Part shown: positions 7,073 through 14,290 of the stretch, in pieces
Layout: each line of letters starts with the position of its first letter
Position numbering within the stretch: position 1 is the first letter of the stretch
Source: JBDTMC01 sp039934475
Lineage (GTDB): Bacteria > Acidobacteriota > Terriglobia > Bryobacterales > Bryobacteraceae
Assembly: GCA_039934475.1 (NCBI GenBank)
Contig: JBDTMC010000042.1
Span: forward strand, 1-26,722
Direction of reading: 5' to 3'
Length of the DNA: 26,722 nt
Program-made: the position numbers and the translations under genes
Notes under the pieces: generated by a model
Database searches by the model: none
What the model saw: the letters and a program-made list of their open reading frames with translations, nothing else
What the model was told of the DNA's origin: nothing

Positions 7073-8347
7073 TCAAACGCGCTGGATAGTTCCCTGCCCG
7101 CTGTGCCGTGTGTTGCGCACAAGCAGTAGAACCAGCGCCATCCCAATGACAGGCACGACGCTGGCCGCTGTAACTACGGGCTGGAAGCCCAAGTGATCGG
7201 CGAAATACCCAACGGCGTATGTCGAGAAGATCGTTCCCAGGCCGGCGGCTGCCCCGGTCATTCCACTAACGGACGCGACACAACTGGTATCGAAGAGATC
7301 GGCCGGCAAGGTATTGGCGATGGTGGAGAAGGCGGCGTAGGAAAACGTTGCGAGGCCGAAGTAGAGGGAGATATTCGAAAGACTGGTGGAGTAGGCGGCG
7401 GGGATGAGGAAGAGCACGCCGAGCCCGCCGGGTATGACGATGGCTTTGCGGGCGCGACCTACTGACCAGCCGCGATGAATCAGCCAACTGGAAACACCGC
7501 CGCCGGCGTAGTTGCCCAAATCGGCGCAGAGGAAGGGGACCCAGAAAGCGAGCAAGCTTTGTTCGAGCCGGAATCCGCGCGAGGTGAGATAGATGGCAAA
7601 CCAGTCGGTGATAAAGAACCACACCGGGTCAGTGAGGGCGCGGGCGGCTACGGCGCCCCAGGTCTGGCGATAGCGCAACAAGTCCAGCCAGCGCCGCTTT
7701 GTTTCTTGAGCACCGGCTTCGGGTGGCGCGTCCCGATCGGCGAGGATCGCGTCCCGCTCTTCGGCGCTCACCCACGGACTCTGTTCCGGGGGATGATAGA
7801 ACCGCCTCCACAGAATGAGCCACAGGAAGCCGAGAGTGCCTGTGACCAGGAAGGCCGCCCGCCATCCGCCGAAATAGTGATAAATCGCAAGCACGAGCGC
7901 CGGCGCGACAGCAGCGCCGATCGACGAGCCGCTATCGAAGATAGCCACTGCCAGGGCACGTTCCTTGCGGGGAAACCACTCTGAGACGGCTTTAGTCGCC
8001 GCAGGCCAATTGGCGGACTCTCCGATGCCGAGCAGAAAGCGAAAGGCGAAGAAGCTTCGAAAACCCGTGGCCAAAGAGGTGGCCATCGCGACAACGGAGT
8101 ACCAGGCGACAGTAATTGTGAGGCCGCGGCGGGTGCCAACCTTGTCGACGAAGCGTCCGGACAGGGCCTGACCGATGGTGTACGCAATGCGGAAAGCGAT
8201 GATGATGACCCCGAAAGCTTCGTTATTCCAGCTGTACTCCGTCTTCAACAGCGGGGCCAGCACGGACAGGGTCTGACGGTCGATGTAGTTGATGACGGTC
8301 GACAGAAATAGGATCGCCACGATCCGCCATCGGAAGCCACTTAACAT
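7073..8347 (-). CDS. MFS transporter, anion:cation symporter / hexuronate type
   Basis: 424 residues from the ATG at 8347; the frame extends to a GTG at 8410, but the added 21 residues are unlike a family start, and AAAGGA lies upstream of the ATG. About twelve membrane helices are visible. The first is preceded by G-F-R-W-R-I and followed by N-Y-I-D-R-Q-T-L-S-V, the usual start of ExuT-like ACS-family carriers. The 2-3 loop carries an MFS motif A (G-R-F-V-D-K-V-G-T-R-R-G), and helix 4 has R-F-L-L-G-I-G-E-S-A-N-W-P-A, typical of hexuronate/galactonate symporters. Substrates of the family are sugar acids and other organic anions; the exact one cannot be read here. It is divergent from the oxidoreductase and RraA genes, which suggests shared sugar-acid use. 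Confidence 0.88.
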   Translation of the reverse strand: MLSGFRWRIVAILFLSTVINYIDRQTLSVLAPLLKTEYSWNNEAFGVIIIAFRIAYTIGQALSGRFVDKVGTRRGLTITVAWYSVVAMATSLATGFRSFFAFRFLLGIGESANWPAATKAVSEWFPRKERALAVAIFDSGSSIGAAVAPALVLAIYHYFGGWRAAFLVTGTLGFLWLILWRRFYHPPEQSPWVSAEERDAILADRDAPPEAGAQETKRRWLDLLRYRQTWGAVAARALTDPVWFFITDWFAIYLTSRGFRLEQSLLAFWVPFLCADLGNYAGGGVSSWLIHRGWSVGRARKAIVIPGGLGVLFLIPAAYSTSLSNISLYFGLATFSYAAFSTIANTLPADLFDTSCVASVSGMTGAAAGLGTIFSTYAVGYFADHLGFQPVVTAASVVPVIGMALVLLLVRNTRHSGQGTIQRV

Positions 8348-8448
8348 CGAATGGGAATTGTCCTTTTCCTCAGCAATCCACAGACCCCAACAATCTAGTG
8401 ATGCTAGCACTACTTGGCTCGCGGGGCGGCTGACGGACAGTCCCCTGA

Positions 8449-8454
8449 TAGAAT
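8449..8454 (+). promoter_or_regulatory. Possible -10 element for a (near-)leaderless oxidoreductase mRNA
   Basis: TAGAAT lies 10 bases before the ATG at 8465. A transcript started from it would begin within a few bases of the start codon. No Shine-Dalgarno is visible ahead of that ATG, which fits. No good -35 is present, so support is modest. Confidence 0.3.
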
Positions 8455-8464
8455 AGGCCCATAA

Positions 8465-9571
8465 ATGAGCGTCAACCGAAGATCATTCCTGCTAGCGGCC
8501 CCAGTGGCTGCCAGCGCCGCCGCCTGGCAAGATGCACCCAAGGTGTCCACGGCCGTTATTGGAGTTGGAAACCGGGGGTCTTACCTGCTTCAGGGCGTAA
8601 TGCAGCAGCCGAACGCCAAGGTGGCGATGCTGTGCGACAACAAGCCTGACCGTCTGGATACGGCCGCCACCGCCGCTGCCAAGGATCGTCCTGTCACGAC
8701 GTCGGATTGGCGCAAGGTGATCGAGAACAAAGATGTGGAGGCGGTCTATATTGCCACTCCGCCCTATCTGCACGCTGAAATGGCCATCGCCGCGATTAAG
8801 GCGGGCAAGCATGTGTATTGCGAAAAGCCTATCGGCCTGAAGCCCGCCGAGATCAAACAAATCCTGGCCGCCGCCAACGCATCGAAAAAGATCTTCGTGG
8901 CGGGCCAGCAGCTACGCTCCGTCGCGCAACTGCAGGAAGCCGTGGGCAAAATCCACGACGGCGTGATCGGCGACATCGTGATGGTGAAGGCGCAGCGGCA
9001 CGCCACCGCGGACCTGCCTCACGATGGCAGTTCCGGCGATTGGTATTTTGACGTCTCCAAAGGGGGCGGATACCTGGTGGAGCAATCGGTGCACAACCTG
9101 GACCTTTGCAACTGGGTGTTGAACGCCCATCCCGCAAAGGCGACCGGCTTTGGCGCGATCAACTTCTATAAGAACCAGCCGGCCGGGCGCACGATCTTCG
9201 ACTGCGGCAGCATTGTCTTCGAGTACCCGAATAACGTTCAGATGTCATTCACGCAGAATGTTTTCCACCCGAAAGCGATGCCGCTAGGCAACCAGTACAT
9301 CCATGTGTTTGGCACGAAGGGTTCCGTCGATCTGATGGGAACGGCCACCATGTACCCGATCGGTGGAGGCGAGCCGGTGGTGCTGGCGGAGAAACGCACG
9401 GAGCGGCCTCATGCACACATCGAGATGTTCTACGCCGCCATCACGGAAGGTAAGCCGGCAACGGTCACCGCTACGATCGGCGCCACAGCTGCGCTGACGG
9501 CCATTCTGGGCCACGAGGCGATGGCGAAGCAGCAGATTGTATCCTGGAGCGATTTCGGCATCAACTTGTAA
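8465..9571 (+). CDS. Gfo/Idh/MocA family oxidoreductase with Tat-type leader
   Basis: 368 residues. The N-terminus N-R-R-S-F-L-L followed by Ala-rich sequence is a twin-arginine export signal (about 1-20), so the enzyme probably works outside the cytoplasm. A Rossmann domain follows with G-V-G-N-R-G (33-38), the C-D-N-K-P-D strand end and the E-K-P motif (120-122) that holds the nicotinamide cofactor. The C-terminal half carries the G-G-G-Y-L-V-E-Q-S-V-H-N-L-D pattern, with His210 in the usual catalytic position. Family members oxidise or epimerise sugars and polyols, and some are NAD-dependent glycosidases; the substrate here is unknown. It starts the plus-strand run with RraA and the sialidase-like gene and diverges from the transporter. 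Confidence 0.9.
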   Translation: MSVNRRSFLLAAPVAASAAAWQDAPKVSTAVIGVGNRGSYLLQGVMQQPNAKVAMLCDNKPDRLDTAATAAAKDRPVTTSDWRKVIENKDVEAVYIATPPYLHAEMAIAAIKAGKHVYCEKPIGLKPAEIKQILAAANASKKIFVAGQQLRSVAQLQEAVGKIHDGVIGDIVMVKAQRHATADLPHDGSSGDWYFDVSKGGGYLVEQSVHNLDLCNWVLNAHPAKATGFGAINFYKNQPAGRTIFDCGSIVFEYPNNVQMSFTQNVFHPKAMPLGNQYIHVFGTKGSVDLMGTATMYPIGGGEPVVLAEKRTERPHAHIEMFYAAITEGKPATVTATIGATAALTAILGHEAMAKQQIVSWSDFGINL

Positions 9572-9659
9572 TCGAGCGGGTCGCACAGGGGACAACCTAT
9601 TGAGGGTAATATTGTTACGCGGGATCATTGTGCCGGAACAATCGCTGGTCCGGAGGCGT

Positions 9660-9665
9660 GGAGGA
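9660..9665 (+). promoter_or_regulatory. Shine-Dalgarno for the RraA-family gene
   Basis: GGAGGA lies 11 bases before the ATG at 9677 and is the strongest ribosome-binding site in this gene run. It fixes the RraA start. Confidence 0.6.
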
Positions 9666-9676
9666 CGAAGTAGCAC

Positions 9677-10345
9677 ATGAGTGATTGGATCGAATACCTG
9701 GAGACAGTGGATACCCCGACGCTCTCCAATGCCATCGAACTGATGAATGTTCGCGGGCGGGACAAAGGATTCACGCCGCTCGACGTGAAGGCGCTTTTCC
9801 CGGAATTTGGGAGGATGTGCGGCTATGCGGTGACCGCACAGGTGGAGACGGTGACGACCGCGGAATCCTCATCGCGGGCGGGTTTCCCCGACCTGTTTGA
9901 TGCGATTGCGGCGGCCCCGAAACCCTCAGTAGTGGTGTTGCAGGAAGTGGGCGGATTCCGCGACTACGCGGCACACTGCGGACAGGTGATGGCGACTATA
10001 TTCAACCGCTTGGGCGCAGTGGGAGTGGTGTCGGACTGCGCGGTGCGGGACGTGATGGAAGTGCGGGCGCTGGGCATGCATATCTTTGCGCGGGGCCAAG
10101 TGGCGAGCCATGCGAACTTCCGGATTGTCCGCTCGAACATTCCAGTGCAGGTGTGCGGCATGGTGGTGCGGCCGGGCGATCTGCTGCATGGCGACGAGAA
10201 CGGGCTGATTACCGTGCCGGATCTTGACCGGGCGCGGCTGCACGAAAAGATCGACGAAATTCAGTCGCGCGAGCGCGTGCTGATGGACTATGTGTTAGGT
10301 GGAGACTGCACGCTGGAAGGCCTGCGTGAGAAGTTCCTGGAGTAG
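9677..10345 (+). CDS. RraA family protein (HMG/CHA aldolase-like)
   Basis: 222 residues, normal for the family. Visible landmarks are an N-terminal T-P-T-L-S-N-A-I, the C-G-Q-V-M-A segment (101-106), the metal/oxoacid-binding G-V-V-S-D-C-A-V-R-D (116-125; Asp120 and Arg124 match catalytic positions of this fold) and a late G-D-L-L-H-G-D-E-N-G-L-I-T-V-P. RraA-fold enzymes include divalent-metal class II pyruvate aldolases and oxaloacetate decarboxylases acting on 4-hydroxy-4-methyl-2-oxoglutarate-type acids; RNase E inhibitor is a side meaning of the name. Given the ExuT-like transporter and oxidoreductase nearby, a step in sugar-acid breakdown is more likely than RNase control. The sialidase-like gene begins inside its 3' end. 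Confidence 0.88.
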   Translation: MSDWIEYLETVDTPTLSNAIELMNVRGRDKGFTPLDVKALFPEFGRMCGYAVTAQVETVTTAESSSRAGFPDLFDAIAAAPKPSVVVLQEVGGFRDYAAHCGQVMATIFNRLGAVGVVSDCAVRDVMEVRALGMHIFARGQVASHANFRIVRSNIPVQVCGMVVRPGDLLHGDENGLITVPDLDRARLHEKIDEIQSRERVLMDYVLGGDCTLEGLREKFLE

Positions 10346-11390
10346 ACTGGCCGCTAGTCTGGTGCTATGTGTGGCCGCGTGGGGCGGCGAATTGCGTGTG
10401 GAGCGTGTGTTTGGACCGGAGACGCCGACGGGGCGCTACAAGCATCCGGCGTCGCTTACTCAACTTAAAAACGGCGATTTGTACCTGGTCTACTACGGCG
10501 GCGACGGCGAGTATGCCGTGGATACCGGTGTATTCGGCGCGCGGCTGGCCAAGGGTACAACCACGTGGGAGAAACCCCGGAGGGTGGCGCACGATCCGTT
10601 CCGGAGCGTCGGGAACGCGGTGATCTGGCAGGCTCCGGATGACGTGGTGTGGCTGTTCTACGTGGTCCGGTATGGCAAGACCTGGACGACGTCGCGGATT
10701 CAGGCGAAGATTTCACGCGACGGGGCAAGATCGTGGTCAGACAGTTTTGTCGTCGCCCAGCAGGAAGGCATGATGGTGCGGAACCGCCCGCTAGTGCTGG
10801 CGAATGGCGACTACCTGTTGCCGGTGTACTTGGAGCGCGGGAACGATACCGAGAGTGTAGGACCGGAGAGCACGTCGCGATTTCTGCGGTTTAGCGCCGG
10901 GACGCGGGAGTGGACTGAGAGCGGGGTTGTGCGATCGGCGAAGGGCAACATCCAGCCAGCCGTGGCGGAATTGACTCCCGGTGTACTGGTGGCCTATTGC
11001 CGGCGCGGGGGCGGGTACGGGCCGGTGACCGACGGCTACCTGATCCGCAGCGAATCGAGAGACGGCGGGCGGAATTGGAGCAGTGGTGTGAATTCGCCGT
11101 TCCCAAATCCGAACGCGGCGGTGGATCTGATGAAACTGGCGAGCGGGAGTCTGCTGCTGGTGTTCAACGACTGCATGACCGGACGGACTCCGTTAACTGT
11201 GGCACTTTCGACCGACCTGGACCGGAGTTGGCCGCTGCGGCGCAATATCGCAGAGGGCAAGGACGCCTATGGATACCCCTATGCCATTCAGACGTCGGAT
11301 GGGCTGATCCACGTGGTATACACATCGGAGGGGCGCACGGTGATCAACCATGCGATATTCGACGAGGATTGGGTGAGGAACCAACGTTAA
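10326..11390 (+). CDS. Exported sialidase-like (BNR/Asp-box beta-propeller) protein
   Basis: 354 residues from a GTG at 10326, chosen because GGAAGG lies just upstream and the result begins with a proper signal peptide (R-S-S-W-S-R, then a hydrophobic stretch to about residue 20). A longer GTG start at 10299 is possible. Three Asp-box turns are visible: S-R-D-G-A-R-S-W (130-137), S-R-D-G-G-R-N-W (244-251) and S-T-D-L-D-R-S-W (295-302), marking a six-bladed propeller of the sialidase superfamily. R-N-R-P, E-L-T-P-G and the Y-G-Y-P-Y-A segment sit where catalytic residues lie in such enzymes, but I cannot confirm the arginine triad. It may be a glycosidase with another substrate. It overlaps the RraA gene by 20 bases. 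Confidence 0.85.
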   Translation: MRSSWSRLAASLVLCVAAWGGELRVERVFGPETPTGRYKHPASLTQLKNGDLYLVYYGGDGEYAVDTGVFGARLAKGTTTWEKPRRVAHDPFRSVGNAVIWQAPDDVVWLFYVVRYGKTWTTSRIQAKISRDGARSWSDSFVVAQQEGMMVRNRPLVLANGDYLLPVYLERGNDTESVGPESTSRFLRFSAGTREWTESGVVRSAKGNIQPAVAELTPGVLVAYCRRGGGYGPVTDGYLIRSESRDGGRNWSSGVNSPFPNPNAAVDLMKLASGSLLLVFNDCMTGRTPLTVALSTDLDRSWPLRRNIAEGKDAYGYPYAIQTSDGLIHVVYTSEGRTVINHAIFDEDWVRNQR

Positions 11391-11419
11391 TTGCCCTTTC
11401 GGACCTGTTAGTGTGTAAT
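11391..11419 (+). promoter_or_regulatory. Candidate promoter for the Sel1/radical SAM/subtilase genes
   Basis: TTGCCC (11391-11396), 17 bases, TGTAAT (11414-11419) has sigma70-like spacing in the 49-base gap after the sialidase-like stop. TTGCCC matches the -35 consensus at four of six positions and TGTAAT the -10 at five of six. If used, transcription would start inside the hairpin at 11420-11437. Confidence 0.35.
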
Positions 11420-11437
11420 GGTCCTGAAAGCAGGACC
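11420..11437 (+). promoter_or_regulatory. Perfect 7-bp hairpin abutting the Sel1 start codon
   Basis: GGTCCTG, loop AAAG, CAGGACC ends two bases before the ATG at 11440. The only Shine-Dalgarno-like bases (AGGA) lie in the 3' arm, so in a read-through mRNA the ribosome-binding site would be paired. It could be a translational control hairpin, an operator, or a remnant terminator; no T-run follows. Confidence 0.4.
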
Positions 11438-11439
11438 TT

Positions 11440-11994
11440 ATGGCGGAGGCAGTGCGCCCCGGGGCGCAATACAATCAGGCCCTAGCGTACGCGCGCGAAG
11501 CGCACGGGCAGGAGATTCCTGACGAGCGGAATGCGGTGGAGGCGGTACGGTGGTACCGGCTGGCCGCTAAACAAGGCTGTCAGCGGGCGGCCTACAATCT
11601 GGCGCTGCTGCTGGATCAAGGTCCGATAGCGTTGCGCGATCCGGCAGGAGCGTTCCATTGGTACGAATTCGCCGCTGAGCGGGGTGATGCCGCGGCGATG
11701 GGAAATGCCGGTCTTTGCTGCCTCATCGGACGTGGCGTACCACAACAAATGGAAGAAGCGTTCATTTGGCTGACTTCGGCATTACGGATTCGACAAACCT
11801 GTCTACATCCGTTACGGGATCTGGCTTTGGAATGCCTGCTCGGCGGCGGGGGCGATCCGAAATACCTGCCCGCGAACGACCTCTTCGCCCGCGAGCCAGT
11901 GGACATGGTCTGCGCACGACGCAATTGTGACCACACCGCGTGCCAGTCGGAGTCAGACGAAGCGACACCTGCCGAAAGTCAGTCTCATGCGTAA
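11440..11994 (+). CDS. Sel1-repeat protein with Cys-rich C-terminal tail
   Basis: 184 residues, no signal peptide. At least two Sel1-type helical repeats are visible (A-V-R-W-Y-R-L-A-A-K-Q-G with A-A-Y-N-L-A-L-L-L-D-Q-G, and A-F-H-W-Y-E-F-A-A-E-R-G with A-A-A-M-G-N-A-G), plus a weaker first repeat. Sel1 repeats form a protein-binding solenoid. From about residue 120 the repeat pattern ends in a tail of no recognisable family, with three cysteines spaced C-x4-C-x4-C (C-A-R-R-N-C-D-H-T-A-C) and a hydrophilic end. The radical SAM start lies inside its last codons (8-base overlap), so the two are probably made together. The function is unknown; scaffold or partner of the radical SAM enzyme is inference only. 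Confidence 0.8.
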   Translation: MAEAVRPGAQYNQALAYAREAHGQEIPDERNAVEAVRWYRLAAKQGCQRAAYNLALLLDQGPIALRDPAGAFHWYEFAAERGDAAAMGNAGLCCLIGRGVPQQMEEAFIWLTSALRIRQTCLHPLRDLALECLLGGGGDPKYLPANDLFAREPVDMVCARRNCDHTACQSESDEATPAESQSHA

Positions 11995-12994
11995 AGTGCC
12001 TTTGACCGCCTCGCTGAGGATCATCGCGAGGGGAACGGCGAACTGGGTGTCGAAGCGCCCGATCGTAGTGTCTTTTGAGGTGACCGATTCCTGCACTTGC
12101 TACTGCCTGCATTGCGATCATGGCGGACCGCGGGATGAATCGAAGCAGTTGCGGCCGTCCGATTATAAACGCTACATGGACGAGCTACAGCCGTGCGTTG
12201 TCCAGATTTCGGGCGGCGAGCCGCTGATGCGGAAAGACCTTTTGGAGATTGTCCGTGCGGTGAAGTCGCCGGGCGGTGTGCCGTACACGATTCTGGTTTC
12301 GAACTGGACAGAGATGACCGAGAGGCGATACCTGGAATTGAACGGTGCAGGGGTGGATCAGTTTTCGGTGAGCCTGGATTTTCCCGACGCGCGACATGAC
12401 GACTTTCGCGGGTATCCAGGATTATATTCGCACCTGGAGGATGTGATTCCGCGAGTGGCAAAGTACGGGTTCGACAACATCGTTCTGAACAGTTGCATCA
12501 CAAGCGCAAATGTTCAAGAGATCAACGCAATGGCGGACAAGGCCAAGGAGTGGGGCGTAAATATCTGTTACAGCTCTTACTCAGCGCGGCGGACAGGGTG
12601 CAAGGACTACCTGTTGAACGATGCGGAGCTGGGAGTGCTGCGGGATGAATTTGCGAAGGTGGAATCACGCCGCGACAACACGAATTGGATTGTGAACACT
12701 CCTTCGACGCTCGAAGCGACTGAGCGTTACTTCACACAGCGATGCGCGCCGGGGTGCAAGGCGGGTCTGCGATTCCTGGTGGTGACGGCGAACGGCGAGT
12801 TGCAGGCGTGTTCGATGCAATTCAACAAGTATCCGCTGGAAGAGCGGAACCGGATTGTGGAAGAGTTTACCGAGCACAACGAGTGTGGGGAATGTTATGT
12901 GTCGATCCGGTCGTATCTGGATAAGACATTTCCGCAGTTGTTACGCGAGAATGTAGGGAACTACCTGTCCATTGGCAGCGGCGGGAGGGCCTGA
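11987..12994 (+). CDS. Radical SAM protein with SPASM-like C-terminal cysteines
   Basis: 335 residues from the ATG at 11987; an in-frame GTG at 11927 would add 20 basic residues. The SAM iron-sulfur motif is C36-x3-C40-x2-C43 (D-S-C-T-C-Y-C-L-H-C). S-G-G-E-P-L (75-80) is the SAM-binding GGEP motif, and S-V-S-L-D-F-P (127-133) matches the usual beta-5 strand. The C-terminal third has further cysteines at 253, 257, 275, 300 and 303 in a C-x3-C...C...C-x2-C layout resembling SPASM/twitch auxiliary cluster domains. Such proteins often modify peptides (sactipeptide, PqqE, mycofactocin types) or small substrates. No precursor peptide is annotated beside it. It is sandwiched between the Sel1 gene (8-base overlap) and the subtilase (23-base overlap if that gene starts at the TTG). 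Confidence 0.88.
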   Translation: MRKVPLTASLRIIARGTANWVSKRPIVVSFEVTDSCTCYCLHCDHGGPRDESKQLRPSDYKRYMDELQPCVVQISGGEPLMRKDLLEIVRAVKSPGGVPYTILVSNWTEMTERRYLELNGAGVDQFSVSLDFPDARHDDFRGYPGLYSHLEDVIPRVAKYGFDNIVLNSCITSANVQEINAMADKAKEWGVNICYSSYSARRTGCKDYLLNDAELGVLRDEFAKVESRRDNTNWIVNTPSTLEATERYFTQRCAPGCKAGLRFLVVTANGELQACSMQFNKYPLEERNRIVEEFTEHNECGECYVSIRSYLDKTFPQLLRENVGNYLSIGSGGRA

Positions 12995-13865
12995 AAATAA
13001 GGGGGCGGCTCTGGGAATCATCCGGCGGTGGGGACTTTGTTTGGGCGTGATTGGATGCGCGGCGGCCGCTTGGGCGGGTGTAGAGCGAATGGTGGGACCA
13101 CGCGTCACTCCGTTGCCGGATGCGCTGCCTTTTGTTGTCCGGCGAGTGCCTGTTTTTGTTGGGAATCTACCGGCGTTTCAGCCGGGCGCCAATTACGGAG
13201 AAGAGATCAGGCGGTTGCATGCGCGCGGCATCACCGGACGCGGGGTAGGCATCGCGATCATCGATCAGCCTTTGCTGGCGAGTCACCGGGAGTTTACGGG
13301 CCGGCTGCGGTGGTACGACGAGATCGATGTGGAGACGGGTGACCGGGCGGGTTGGCACAGCACGGCGGTGGCATCGATTGCGGTGGGAAATACGATTGGC
13401 GTAGCTCCCGAAGCGGACTTGTACTTCATTGGCATAGGGATGATATACAACCGCGAGTTACCGGACAACTTCGTGGTCGGGTTCCGGCGAGCGGCGCACA
13501 CGGGTCAGCCCATCGCTGTGGCCATCCGGCGGATTTTGGCCATGAACAAGCGGTTGGATGAGGGACGGAAGATCCGGGCGATTTCTATCTCCATCGGGTT
13601 CGGGCCAGAGATGGCATGGTTGGATGAAACTCCGGCAGCGGTGGCCGAAGCACGCGCGGCGGGATTATTTGTGTCGCATCTGGATTTGAAGTTACAGCCA
13701 CTTGGACCGGTGACGGTGGCGAGCGCGGCAGCGGACGACGCTTACTTCACGCATGGCATTCCGGCGGTAAGTTGGGCCATTCCCTATTTAGCGGGTCGAT
13801 ATGCGTTGGCGTGCCAGGAGCGGCCAGGATTGCGGCCGGAAGAGTTTTTGCGGGAACAAAAATAA
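12972..13865 (+). CDS. Small exported subtilase (S8 family), atypical oxyanion region
   Basis: 297 residues from a TTG at 12972. No ATG exists near the start, and a CTG at 13011, preceded by AAGGGGG, is an alternative. A basic stretch (I-I-R-R-W) and a hydrophobic, Ala-rich segment (about 21-36) form a signal peptide. The subtilase triad is readable: Asp98 in G-I-A-I-I-D-Q-P, His129 in G-W-H-S-T-A-V-A-S-I-A-V-G, and Ser267 in I-P-A-V-S-W-A-I-P-Y-L-A-G (equivalent to G-T-S-M-A-x-P-x-V-A-G). The block that normally carries the oxyanion Asn (A-A-G-N) reads G-L-F-V-S-H-L-D-L, with no Asn. It may therefore be a weak or non-standard protease. It is co-oriented and overlaps the radical SAM gene, suggesting linked function. 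Confidence 0.8.
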   Translation: MAAAGGPENKGAALGIIRRWGLCLGVIGCAAAAWAGVERMVGPRVTPLPDALPFVVRRVPVFVGNLPAFQPGANYGEEIRRLHARGITGRGVGIAIIDQPLLASHREFTGRLRWYDEIDVETGDRAGWHSTAVASIAVGNTIGVAPEADLYFIGIGMIYNRELPDNFVVGFRRAAHTGQPIAVAIRRILAMNKRLDEGRKIRAISISIGFGPEMAWLDETPAAVAEARAAGLFVSHLDLKLQPLGPVTVASAAADDAYFTHGIPAVSWAIPYLAGRYALACQERPGLRPEEFLREQK

Positions 13866-13895
13866 AGGCGCGAGACCGACGGATCGGTCCCGCGC
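13856..13895 (-). terminator. Intrinsic terminator between convergent genes
   Basis: A stem pairs 13868-13879 with 13884-13895 (12 pairs, one mismatch, loop CGGA). On the minus strand it is followed by a T-rich run (CTTTATTTTTG), so it should end the ridA transcript. On the plus strand it follows the subtilase stop but lacks a T-run. Confidence 0.75.
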
Positions 13896-13906
13896 GATGC
13901 CGGATG

Positions 13907-14290
13907 TTAGCGGGGTTTGTAGGCGACGCAGTCGATTTCGACCTTCATGGTCGAATCGGCGAACTTGGTTTCGACTGTAGTGCGGGCGGGGCGCTGCTCG
14001 CCGAAGAACTCGGTGTAGACGGTGTTCATGGCGCCGAAGTCCTTGCCGTCGCGAAGGAAAACTCCGCAGCGGACGACGTCGGTGAGTGAGGCTCCGGCGG
14101 CTTCGAGAATCAGCTTGATGTTGGTGAGCACGATTCGGGTTTCGTGCTGAATATCGCCGTAGGACCACTCATTGGTTGTGGGGTCAACGGCGCCTTGGCC
14201 AGAGACGTAGATAAAATCGCCAGCCCGCACCGCGGGGGAGTAAGGCCCCCGCGGCGCCGGCGTTCCTTGTGGAAAGATTCGCTCGATCAT
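13907..14290 (-). CDS. ridA: RidA family enamine/imine deaminase
   Basis: 127 residues, the standard length. The start has G-P-Y-S-P-A-V, followed by V-S-G-Q-G and N-I-K-L-I-L-E-A-A-G-A-S-L-T-D-V-V. The active-site segment is R-P-A-R-T-T-V-E (Arg103, equivalent to the substrate-carboxylate arginine of RidA), and the end is V-E-I-D-C-V-A-Y (Glu119, equivalent to the RidA glutamate). RidA hydrolyses reactive 2-aminoacrylate-type enamines released by PLP enzymes, protecting the cell; some homologues act in other pathways. Its ATG overlaps the NYN-LOTUS stop as ATGA, so the two are co-translated. A terminator follows. Confidence 0.93.
   Translation of the reverse strand: MIERIFPQGTPAPRGPYSPAVRAGDFIYVSGQGAVDPTTNEWSYGDIQHETRIVLTNIKLILEAAGASLTDVVRCGVFLRDGKDFGAMNTVYTEFFGEQRPARTTVETKFADSTMKVEIDCVAYKPR

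Noticed and set aside
9627..9642. Small inverted repeat ATTGT/ACAAT before the RraA gene
   Set aside because: A five-base stem with a six-base loop is likely by chance in a gap of this size and has no T-run.
11927..11986. Longer radical SAM start at the GTG
   Set aside because: It adds a basic segment with no family character and lies deep in the Sel1 gene; the ATG at 11987 gives a normal start. It cannot be fully excluded.
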